A stretch of DNA of 10,496 nucleotides from contig DATKXO010000266.1 of the NCBI GenBank assembly GCA_035528995.1, positions 1 through 10,496 on the forward strand. Direction: 5' to 3'. Each line of letters starts with the position of its first letter. Position 1 is the first letter of the stretch. A program made the position numbers and the translations under genes. The notes under the pieces are model-generated. The model made no database searches. It was not told the DNA's origin and saw only the letters and a program-made list of their open reading frames with translations. This document shows positions 1 to 5,928 of this stretch, piece after piece. Source of the DNA: DATKXO01 sp035528995. GTDB lineage: Bacteria; Planctomycetota; Phycisphaerae; UBA1845.

Positions 1-1691
1 TGGAAACACTGGACAACGGCCTGAAGATGCTGCTGGTCGAGCGCCACGAGGAACCCACCGTCGCCGCCGGTGTGTTCTACAAGGTCGGTTCGGTCAACGA
101 CCCGGCCGGCAAGAGCGGCATCGCCCACCTCTTCGAGCACATGCTGTTCAAGGGTTCCAACGTCATCGGCACCAGCGACTACGAGGCCGAACGCACCTTC
201 ATCGAACAGCAGGACGCCCTGCGGGCCACGATGAACGCCGAGATGAACCGCATGCGGCTCATGAAACGCCGCGGCGAGATCACCGACGTCCTGGACCCCG
301 AGCAATGGACGGACGAGTACAGGAAGCTCAAGGCACAGTACGACGAGCTGATCGAGGCCCAGCGCCGGTACATCAAGAACAACGAGCTGGCCAACCTGTA
401 CTCGGCCAACGGCGGCGCCAGGCTCAACGCCGGCACCGGCGAAGACATGACCATGTACTACGTCCAACTGCCCTCCAACAAGCTGGAGCTGTTCTTCTGG
501 CTCGAGTCCGATCGCATGGCCAACGGCATCATGCGCGAGTTCTACGTCGAGCGCGACAACGTCCGCGAGGAGCGCCGCCTCCGCACCGAGAGCACGCCCA
601 CCGGAAAGTTCCGCGAGGCCTTCGAGGCCCTCTTCTGGCAGAGCCATCCTTACGGCGTCCCCGTTCTGGGCTGGGCCTCCGAGGTCGAGTCCATCACCCG
701 CGACGACGTCCGCGGCTTCTACAAGACCTACTATGCTCCGAACAACGCCACCCTGGTCATGGTCGGCGACTTCGACTCGCAACAGGCCATGAAGCTGGCC
801 AGGCAGTACTTCGGGCGCATCCCGGCCTGCCCCAATCCGCCCGAACCGATGGTCACCGAGGAGCCGCCGCCCATCGCCGAACGCCGCTTCTACGCCGAGG
901 CCGAGACCAACCCCCAAGTCCAGGTTCGCTATCACGCCGTGGCCATCGGACACAAGGACGAGGCCGCCCTCGACGTGCTCGGCGAACTGCTCTCCGGTAA
1001 GACCGGCCGGCTCTACAAACGGCTGGTCACCGAGGAAGACGCCGCCATCGGCCAGCCTCGGGCCGGCAACGGGGCCAGCAAGTACGCCGGTTATTTCGAG
1101 CTCAGCGCCGTGGTCAAGGAAGACCACACCCCGGAGCAGGTCGAGCAGATCATCCTCGAAGAGGTGGACAAGCTTCGAGAGGGCGAGATCACCGACTACG
1201 AACTCCAGAAGGTCAAGAACCAGGTGCTGGCCTCGTCGGTCCGCCGTCTGCAACGCAGCATCGGCTTGATGTTCCAGCTCGGCATCTACGAAACCTGGTA
1301 CAAGTGGGAGTACATCAACGAATCGCCCGAGCGGATGCTTCAGGTGACGGCCGACGACGTGCGTCGCGTCGTCAAGAAGTACTTCGACCCCAAGACCCGG
1401 ACGGTCGCCATCTACCGCACCAAAGAGGGCGCCCCCACCGACATGGACCCCGAGCTGGCCGCCCTGCTGGCCGACGTCCCCCAGGACCAGCACGAGCAGG
1501 TCAAGATGATGATCGACCAGATCAAACAGGCCACGGACCCGGATCGCCTCCGCCAGCGGGTCGAAAGGATGGAACAGATGGCCGGGTCCGACCAGGCCCC
1601 CGAGGAACAGAAGGCGATGTTTGAATACATGGTCAAGGTGCTCAAGGCACGCCTGGCCGAGCTGGAAGCCGCCAACGAGGAGACGGAATAA
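1..1691 (+). CDS. M16 (insulinase/pitrilysin-like) zinc metallopeptidase, catalytic subunit, 5' end cut by window
   Basis: This is the zinc-binding member of a paired M16 peptidase, which probably cleaves peptides or small proteins in the periplasm. The reading frame is already open at base 3 (ETLDNGLK precedes the Met at 27), so the true start and any signal peptide lie outside the window. Numbering from that Met, the inverted zinc motif HLFEH is at residues 34-38 and the third ligand is Glu182 in ERDNVREE. The interval between them is about 144 residues, against roughly 76 in typical members. The excess is a charged, helix-rich insertion at about residues 52-125. The second M16 domain follows (GRLYKRL at 327-333). 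Where active stand-alone enzymes have a LAYSV-type Tyr, this protein reads AAIGQP, so the substrate-binding Tyr is missing. The tail from about residue 490 is charged and helical. The stop codon abuts the next gene's ATG, implying coupled translation and subunit pairing. Family assignment is secure; substrate is unknown. Confidence 0.93.
   Translation, partial: ETLDNGLKMLLVERHEEPTVAAGVFYKVGSVNDPAGKSGIAHLFEHMLFKGSNVIGTSDYEAERTFIEQQDALRATMNAEMNRMRLMKRRGEITDVLDPEQWTDEYRKLKAQYDELIEAQRRYIKNNELANLYSANGGARLNAGTGEDMTMYYVQLPSNKLELFFWLESDRMANGIMREFYVERDNVREERRLRTESTPTGKFREAFEALFWQSHPYGVPVLGWASEVESITRDDVRGFYKTYYAPNNATLVMVGDFDSQQAMKLARQYFGRIPACPNPPEPMVTEEPPPIAERRFYAEAETNPQVQVRYHAVAIGHKDEAALDVLGELLSGKTGRLYKRLVTEEDAAIGQPRAGNGASKYAGYFELSAVVKEDHTPEQVEQIILEEVDKLREGEITDYELQKVKNQVLASSVRRLQRSIGLMFQLGIYETWYKWEYINESPERMLQVTADDVRRVVKKYFDPKTRTVAIYRTKEGAPTDMDPELAALLADVPQDQHEQVKMMIDQIKQATDPDRLRQRVERMEQMAGSDQAPEEQKAMFEYMVKVLKARLAELEAANEETE
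1677..1682 (+). promoter_or_regulatory. Ribosome binding site inside the upstream gene
   Basis: GAGGAG lies within the last codons of the first peptidase gene, 9 bases before the ATG at 1692. Together with the zero-base gap this supports translational coupling of the two M16 subunits. Confidence 0.7.
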
Positions 1692-3173
1692 ATGCAAAAC
1701 AAACTGCTGCCTCTATTCGCACTGCTGCTGTTGGCCGCCACGGCCCCCACCGTCTTCGCCCAGGAGCCGATACCGGCCCATCCCGAACAGCTCGTCTACC
1801 CGCCGCTGGAGTACCAGGTGCCGCCCGCGGCCCAGTTCCGCACCACACTACCCAACGGCATGGTCGTCTTCATCGCCGAGGACCGCATGCTGCCCACCTT
1901 CGACCTCAACGTCAGCATCCGCACCGGCGGGGCCCTCGACCCTCCGGCAAAGGCCGGGCTGGCCTCGCTCACCGGAGAGATGATGCGCGACGGTGGAACG
2001 CAGAAGCTCACCCCCGAGGAACTCGACGAACGCGTGGACTTCCTGGCCGCCGCCATCGACACCCGCATCGGGGATACCAGCGGCCGAGCCGGCCTGTCCT
2101 GCCTCGCCAAGGACATCGACGAAGGCTTGGCCCTGCTGGTTGACGTGCTGCGTTACCCGCGCTTCGACGAGGAGCGTTTCCGACAGGCCAAGGACCGCCG
2201 CCTCCAGAACATCAAACGGCGAAACGACTCCACCAACTCGATCGAACAGCTCGAGTGGGGCTTCCTCATGAACGGGGAGGGCCACTTCAGCACGCGCTAT
2301 CCAAGCTCCGATTCCACCCGGGCCGTCACCGTCGACGACATGCGGGCCTTCCACCAGCGCTACTTCCATCCGGGGAACATAATCGTCGCGGTGGCCGGTG
2401 ACTTCGACCGGGCCGTCATGCTCGAGAAACTGGCCAAGGCATTCGGCGACTGGCCCGTCGGCGAGTCCGGTCCGGTCACCTTCCCCGCGCCGGAGCATCA
2501 GCCCAAGCCGGGCGTCTACGTCATCCAGAAAGAGGAGGTGAACCAGGGCCGGGTCTCCCTGGGGCACAGATCGATCCTGCGAGGGTCGCCGGACGAGTTC
2601 GCCCTGCAGGTCATGAACGGCATCCTGGGCGGAACCGGCTTCCAGTCGCGCCTGGTTGCCAAGGTCCGCTCCGACGAGGGTCTGGCCTATAGCGTAGGCT
2701 CCATGTTCGAGCAGGGCGTCTACTACCCGGGCGACTTCCGCTGCTACCTCCAGAGCAAGAGCAACGCCTGCGCCTACGCCATCGGTCTGGTCATCGACGA
2801 GATCAATCGTTTGCGCGACCAGAAGGTCCCCCAGGACGAACTCGACGCCACCATCAACTACTTCGTCGAGGGCTTCCCGCAGAGGTTCTCCTCCAAGCTC
2901 GCCCTGCTGCGGACCTACGCCAGCGACGAGTACACCGGACGCGATCCGTCCTATTGGCAGAGCTACGTGGACAATCTCAAGCGCGTGACGGCCGACGACG
3001 TGCAACGAGTGGCCCAAAAGTACCTGCATCCGGATCAACTGGTCATTCTGGCCGTCGGCGACACCGAAACACTGATCGCCGGCGGGCACGACAAGGACCC
3101 CGACCTGCCCCTCAGCAAGTTCGGCGAGCCGGCCAGGATGCCGGTGCGCGATCCGGACACGCTGCGGCGGTAG
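1692..3173 (+). CDS. M16 peptidase-like protein, secreted non-catalytic subunit
   Basis: A 493-residue M16-family protein, exported and probably the partner of the upstream peptidase. Residues 1-23 form a signal peptide (hydrophobic run at 5-18, likely cleavage after VFA, before QE). Two M16 domains follow. At the zinc-motif position the sequence is SLTGE (92-96) instead of HxxEH, so all three motif residues are lost and the protein should not hydrolyse peptides by itself. It keeps the Arg/Tyr substrate-binding pair in the second domain (SRL with Arg320, LAYSV with Tyr333), which the upstream protein has in part lost. This division of labour is known in heterodimeric bacterial M16B peptidases and resembles the alpha subunit of mitochondrial processing peptidase. 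The ATG directly follows the upstream TAA, and GAGGAG at 1677-1682 lies 9 bases ahead of it, so the start is well supported. The two proteins are probably made in equal amounts. Confidence 0.93.
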   Translation: MQNKLLPLFALLLLAATAPTVFAQEPIPAHPEQLVYPPLEYQVPPAAQFRTTLPNGMVVFIAEDRMLPTFDLNVSIRTGGALDPPAKAGLASLTGEMMRDGGTQKLTPEELDERVDFLAAAIDTRIGDTSGRAGLSCLAKDIDEGLALLVDVLRYPRFDEERFRQAKDRRLQNIKRRNDSTNSIEQLEWGFLMNGEGHFSTRYPSSDSTRAVTVDDMRAFHQRYFHPGNIIVAVAGDFDRAVMLEKLAKAFGDWPVGESGPVTFPAPEHQPKPGVYVIQKEEVNQGRVSLGHRSILRGSPDEFALQVMNGILGGTGFQSRLVAKVRSDEGLAYSVGSMFEQGVYYPGDFRCYLQSKSNACAYAIGLVIDEINRLRDQKVPQDELDATINYFVEGFPQRFSSKLALLRTYASDEYTGRDPSYWQSYVDNLKRVTADDVQRVAQKYLHPDQLVILAVGDTETLIAGGHDKDPDLPLSKFGEPARMPVRDPDTLRR

Positions 3174-3207
3174 CGCTGGGAAGATACGATCAGTACAGGG
3201 TCAGCGC
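3173..3207. terminator. Weak inverted repeat across two convergent stop codons
   Basis: GCGCTG at 3173-3178 is the reverse complement of CAGCGC at 3202-3207, with one extra G-U pair inside and a loop of about 21 bases. It spans the ends of the convergent peptidase and PEP-CTERM genes, which are only 27 bases apart, so it is placed to act in both directions. The stem is short, the loop is long and there is no T-tract, so a terminator role is only possible. Confidence 0.2.
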
Positions 3208-4163
3208 CGACGGTGACTGCGCGCCATTGCCAGGCCCAACGGCAGCAACAGCAGAAACGTCCCCGGCTCCGGCACGCTGACCACCAGGCGGTAGTCGAAC
3301 GCCTCCGGATGCCCGACGCCGTCGAAATCCCAATCGCCATAACCCGTCAGCGCGAAGGTGTACGTCCCGGTCTGCGGGGCGATGAAATGGATGGCCGGCA
3401 GGAAGTCCACGCCGTCCACGTCGTCATAACCGAGCAACGACCCGTCCGGCCCGTAGACCGCCAGCAGGCCGTCCGTATCGTCCTCCGGAAACGGCGTGAA
3501 GTCGAAGACCGAGGCGGTCACCAGCGTGCCGGCCGCCGCCTGGATGGAATAGAAGTCGATCCCGTCAGCCGTGCTGTCGGGGCCCAACGAACCCTCGACC
3601 GAGGCCGCCCCGTGGTTGAACGCCGACGCGGGGATCGCCTGGGCCGTGGCCAGCGTGTCGTTCGATCCCTGCTCCAGCGCCGTTGCCCCGGTGGAAACGA
3701 CCAGCCGATAGTCGAACTGCTCGCTGTGCCCCTGTCCCTCGAAGAAGAAGTCGCCCTCGCCCGTGGCCGCGACCGCCCATTGCCCGTCTGTCGATGGATA
3801 GAAGTGGATCGACGACAGCAGCCCCGGGTTGTTGTCGTTGTCGAACTCGGTCAGAAAACCGAACGAGCTGAACACACCGAGCACCGAATCGTTGTCGGCC
3901 GCATCCGGCGTGTAGTCCCACAGCGACGCGGTGACCAACGGAAAGGGCGCCGAGACGGGGAACGAGAAGAAGTCGATCCCCGAGGCGGTGCCGTCCGGCC
4001 CCAGGCGCCCCTCGAGCGCCCCGACGGGCAGGGCCGACCCCGGCAACGCCTGCGCCGCTGCCACGGTGTCGTTCGGTTCGATCTCGGTAAGGGCTGAACC
4101 CACCGCCGCCGAGGGCGGCAACAGTCCGATAAGGGCCAGACACACCAGACGCGTTCTTGACAT
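3201..4163 (-). CDS. Secreted PEP-CTERM protein with two tandem PPC-like domains
   Basis: A 320-residue exported protein, probably delivered to the cell surface or polysaccharide matrix. Residues 1-24 form a signal peptide (hydrophobic core 6-15, likely cleavage near GSA). The body is an internal duplication: copy one spans about 27-157 and copy two about 164-296. Both contain an (E/S)(P)ND motif (29-32, 167-170), LGPD followed by GIDF (54-65, 193-204), aromatic and acidic beta strands, and a closing FDYRLVVS (150-157, 289-296). The pattern fits the pre-peptidase C-terminal type of beta-sandwich domain, but no peptidase is attached. The C-terminus is a complete PEP-CTERM signal: VPEP at 297-300, a hydrophobic stretch 303-314, then a basic tail ending RSHRRR. 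In known systems an exosortase cuts near this motif in the inner membrane; no exosortase gene is in the window. The start is fixed by a strong GGGAGGAGAG just ahead of the ATG. Binding target unknown. Confidence 0.9.
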   Translation of the reverse strand: MSRTRLVCLALIGLLPPSAAVGSALTEIEPNDTVAAAQALPGSALPVGALEGRLGPDGTASGIDFFSFPVSAPFPLVTASLWDYTPDAADNDSVLGVFSSFGFLTEFDNDNNPGLLSSIHFYPSTDGQWAVAATGEGDFFFEGQGHSEQFDYRLVVSTGATALEQGSNDTLATAQAIPASAFNHGAASVEGSLGPDSTADGIDFYSIQAAAGTLVTASVFDFTPFPEDDTDGLLAVYGPDGSLLGYDDVDGVDFLPAIHFIAPQTGTYTFALTGYGDWDFDGVGHPEAFDYRLVVSVPEPGTFLLLLPLGLAMARSHRRR

Positions 4164-4167
4164 CTTC

Positions 4168-4177
4168 TCTCCTCCCT
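4168..4177 (-). promoter_or_regulatory. Strong ribosome binding site of the PEP-CTERM gene
   Basis: Read on the minus strand the bases give GGGAGGAGAG, a near-ideal anti-16S match a few bases before the ATG at 4163-4161. It settles the start codon of the PEP-CTERM gene. Confidence 0.7.
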
Positions 4178-4220
4178 CGATCGGCCCCGGCGGCGCACGC
4201 GCGGACCGCTGCCTTGTTCG

Positions 4221-4250
4221 ACTCTAGCCCCCTGATCCCGGCCCGGTCAA
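4221..4250 (-). promoter_or_regulatory. Candidate sigma-70 type promoter for the PEP-CTERM gene
   Basis: On the minus strand TTGACC (4250-4245) resembles a -35 box (5 of 6) and TAGAGT (4226-4221) a -10 box (4 of 6), with an 18-base spacer. Transcription would start near 4213, giving a leader of about 50 bases. This is consensus matching only; promoter rules in this organism are not known. Confidence 0.3.
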
Positions 4251-4369
4251 CCGGAAACCGGCGGTCAGGTGGGCAACTTCACGACGAGTCTCGACTCAAC
4301 TGGCCCAGCCTGCCGCGACCTGTCGTCGACGGAGAACGAATGCGGCCACACTTACCACATGGCGCCTGA

Positions 4370-4510
4370 TCGCCCGTGGGCATGTCGGGGCGCGATCGGC
4401 ACCTGGACAAGCTGGCAATGCAGTTCCATATCAAAGGCGCGCACCGCGAAACCGGCCAGGATGTGGTCATTGCGATAGAGGCATATTATCGGACTTCTCT
4501 CCCTTATTAG
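4370..4510 (+). other. Possible small coding remnant in the intergenic region
   Basis: This frame runs from just after a TGA (4367-4369) to TAG (4508-4510). Its second part, from ATG 4418, reads MQFHIKGAHRETGQDV and then an alternating hydrophobic stretch VIAIEA. The beta-strand / turn / beta-strand pattern looks more like real protein than the Arg/Pro-rich shadow frames around it. It recalls the N-terminus of small domains that open with a strand, an 'RETG' turn and a second strand ending in 'EA', but here the frame stops 8 residues later. No ribosome binding site precedes the ATG. It may be a decayed gene or chance; confidence is low. Confidence 0.2.
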
Positions 4511-4597
4511 CCCCGATCTTGCGGCCCGGGGCCACCGAATCGAGCCTCCGTGGGGCCAGAATCACCGCCGAGGGTGCCCGAATGCGCACGAGCGGCG

Positions 4598-4627
4598 TTG
4601 GACCGGAAAGGCCGACTCCGGTATCAT
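4598..4627 (+). promoter_or_regulatory. Candidate promoter for the hendecad-repeat gene
   Basis: TATCAT at 4622-4627 matches a -10 box in 5 of 6 positions. TTGGAC at 4598-4603 is a poor -35 box (3 of 6), with an 18-base spacer. A start near 4634 would leave a leader of about 150 bases. The support is consensus matching alone. Confidence 0.22.
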
Positions 4628-4772
4628 GGCGGGTCACGGTTCCGGTTTGTTCTGGCAGAGGCGATCCGGCGAATGTCGGGCTCAATCAGCAACGCAATTT
4701 CAGAACGGAGGTGGCCGACTGAACCATGGTGGCCGACAAGATGAACTTGTAACTTAAACCTCAAGACACCTG

Positions 4773-4778
4773 AAGGAG
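4773..4778 (+). promoter_or_regulatory. Ribosome binding site that fixes a GTG start
   Basis: AAGGAG ends 7 bases before the GTG at 4786-4788. The GTG is followed directly by a Lys/His-containing n-region and a hydrophobic signal sequence, so this is the start rather than any later ATG. Confidence 0.75.
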
Positions 4779-4785
4779 TTGAATC

Positions 4786-5778
4786 GTGAACGCCAAACAT
4801 CTGGTCGTCTTCTCATTACTGATGGCACTTTGCTCTGCTCCCGTTATTGCTGAGCAAGAGAGCACCTACAGTGCTGCTAAAGTTCGAGACGCGATGGTAA
4901 GCGCACTGGCGAGCATCGAAGACGCGGCTGGCCTGGAGCCGGCAGCCTCTCAGGCGATGTCTGGGCTTGACGACGAGGTCGTGGAAACGCTCTTCTCTTC
5001 AATGGCGAACAAAGAGGAGTTCATTACGTCAGCTCAGCAAACCGTGGATAGAATCCAATCGGCCCGTGCCGGGTTAGCCGAAGGACAAGCCGGAATTCCA
5101 AAACGGCCCCTCCGATCTCTGGAGAGTTTGGCGGGTACTCCGCCATTTCCCCCGAACTATCCGAGCGGCGTCAGCTATGAGGTGATTCTTCTTCTTGGCC
5201 TTGTGGACTCCCCAGATGATCGGTGCGGCGGACCAGGGTTCGAAGCGTATGAGGCCGTTTTAGCGGGTGCTGAGGCAGCCCTTGCCATTGGCGACGCTGC
5301 TTGCTCCGTCGCCGGGTGCGATCCAACAGGAATTGTCTGCGTTTCAGTCTGCGGTGCTGTTGAAGCCGTCAAGTTAGCAGTGCTGACGGCGCGGATACCC
5401 ATAGACGCTTGCGCGTCCCATGGCCGGGGTGTCGATTCCGCCGAAATCGAAGCTGGCTACGAGAACGGCCTGAGCACCCTTAGCGATCTGGCAGCCCACG
5501 ACGCTAACATTAACGGTGATCTGGCAGCCCACGACGCTAACATTGACGGTGATCTGGCGGCCCACGACGCTAACATTGACGGCGATCTGGCGGCCCACGA
5601 CGCTAACATTGACGGCGATCTGGCAGCCCATGATGCTCGTATCACAGACCAACTGAGCACACACGACAGTGACATCAAGGCGCTGCTCGCGGACATTGTG
5701 GCTAACCAGGAGGAGATAATCAAGCTGCTGAAGACCCCGCAGGGCAGGCGCCCCGGCTGGGGAGTAGACGGGTATTAA
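4786..5778 (+). CDS. Secreted protein of unknown function with six-cysteine region and C-terminal hendecad coiled coil
   Basis: A 330-residue exported protein I cannot name. It starts at GTG with a good ribosome binding site. Residues 1-22 are a signal peptide (core 6-18, likely cleavage after VIA). Residues 23-115 are mostly helical and acidic. A Pro-rich linker (PPFPPNYP, 119-126) follows. Residues 130-215 are hydrophobic with six cysteines (147, 173, 178, 185, 189, 209), which could form three disulfides in the periplasm or outside. Residues 234-288 are five 11-residue units of the type DLAAHDANIDG; 289-310 hold two more diverged units. The Leu/His/Ile spacing of 3, 4, 4 is that of a hendecad coiled coil, probably oligomeric, with polar Asn/His at core or near-core sites as in trimeric stalks. 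The tail ends with TPQGRRPGW and a short hydrophilic end. From memory, secreted proteins of environmental bacteria share this order, without known function. GC is lower than in its neighbours. Confidence 0.85.
   Translation: MNAKHLVVFSLLMALCSAPVIAEQESTYSAAKVRDAMVSALASIEDAAGLEPAASQAMSGLDDEVVETLFSSMANKEEFITSAQQTVDRIQSARAGLAEGQAGIPKRPLRSLESLAGTPPFPPNYPSGVSYEVILLLGLVDSPDDRCGGPGFEAYEAVLAGAEAALAIGDAACSVAGCDPTGIVCVSVCGAVEAVKLAVLTARIPIDACASHGRGVDSAEIEAGYENGLSTLSDLAAHDANINGDLAAHDANIDGDLAAHDANIDGDLAAHDANIDGDLAAHDARITDQLSTHDSDIKALLADIVANQEEIIKLLKTPQGRRPGWGVDGY
5485..5649 (+). repeat. Five tandem 33-base in-frame repeats (11 residues each)
   Basis: Units lie at 5485-5517, 5518-5550, 5551-5583, 5584-5616 and 5617-5649. 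Units 3 and 4 are identical; unit 2 differs from unit 1 at one base and from unit 3 at two. Unit 5 keeps only the first part (GATCTGGCAGCCCA) and then diverges. Two further units, recognisable only in protein, continue to 5715. Near-identity at synonymous positions shows recent duplication, probably by slippage or unequal recombination, so copy number may vary between strains. Confidence 0.95.
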
Positions 5779-5928
5779 ACCGCTTCCAGCTTGAAAGACG
5801 GAAACTGTCGCGCACCTTTGAGGTAGAAGACTACGACTCTCAGAACTGACGCACTCTAGCCCATTGACACGGAGACGCCGTGGGCCTAGGGAAGGGCCCA
5901 TGGCGTCTCGGTAGGGCCGTCTGTAAGG
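5779..5928 (+). other. Short intergenic stretch with a hairpin
   Basis: About 150 bases separate the hendecad-repeat gene from the pentapeptide ORF. Apart from the hairpin at 5872-5909 I see nothing distinctive, and no clear promoter or ribosome binding site for the following ORF. Confidence 0.5.
5872..5909. terminator. Long GC-rich hairpin, possible terminator without T-tract
   Basis: The arm 5872-5886 pairs with 5895-5909 over 15 positions, all Watson-Crick except one G-T pair (5880 with 5901). An additional T-G pair (5887 with 5894) closes a loop of six bases, AGGGAA. It begins 93 bases after the stop of the hendecad-repeat gene and ends 19 bases before the GTG of the pentapeptide ORF. 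There is no T-run on either side, so intrinsic termination of the textbook type is not shown. It could be a terminator of a GC-rich host, an RNA-stabilising 3' structure, or a mobile palindrome. Confidence 0.5.

Larger units (their letters stand above)
4164..4785. other. Divergent intergenic region, 622 bases
   Basis: This stretch separates the minus-strand PEP-CTERM gene from the plus-strand hendecad-repeat gene. It contains a candidate promoter for each, a possible small coding remnant (4370-4510), and a 10-base direct repeat GGTGGCCGAC at 4710-4719 and 4728-4737 (18-base period) shortly before the downstream gene. I see no tRNA-like or rRNA-like sequence, no insertion-sequence ends and no strong hairpin. 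Short open frames in other phases have low-complexity, Arg/Pro-rich translations and are not believable. Confidence 0.6.

Noticed and set aside
1848..3089. Minus-strand open frame (413 codons) opposite the second M16 gene
   Set aside because: The opposite strand encodes a clear M16 protein with signal peptide and motifs. The antisense translation is Val/Gly/Asp-rich without a domain.
3213..4097. Plus-strand open frame opposite the PEP-CTERM gene
   Set aside because: Arg/Gln-rich antisense translation without motifs; the minus strand has a signal peptide, duplicated domain and sorting tail.
4467..4685. Minus-strand small open frame in the intergenic region
   Set aside because: Translation shows no signal peptide, helix pattern or recognisable motif, and no ribosome binding site was evident.
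4726..4752. Eight-codon leader peptide ahead of the hendecad gene
   Set aside because: A purine-rich GGAGG lies upstream, but spacing is too long and nothing suggests attenuation.
5485..5649. CRISPR array
   Set aside because: The 33-base units are contiguous without spacers and lie in frame inside a protein gene.
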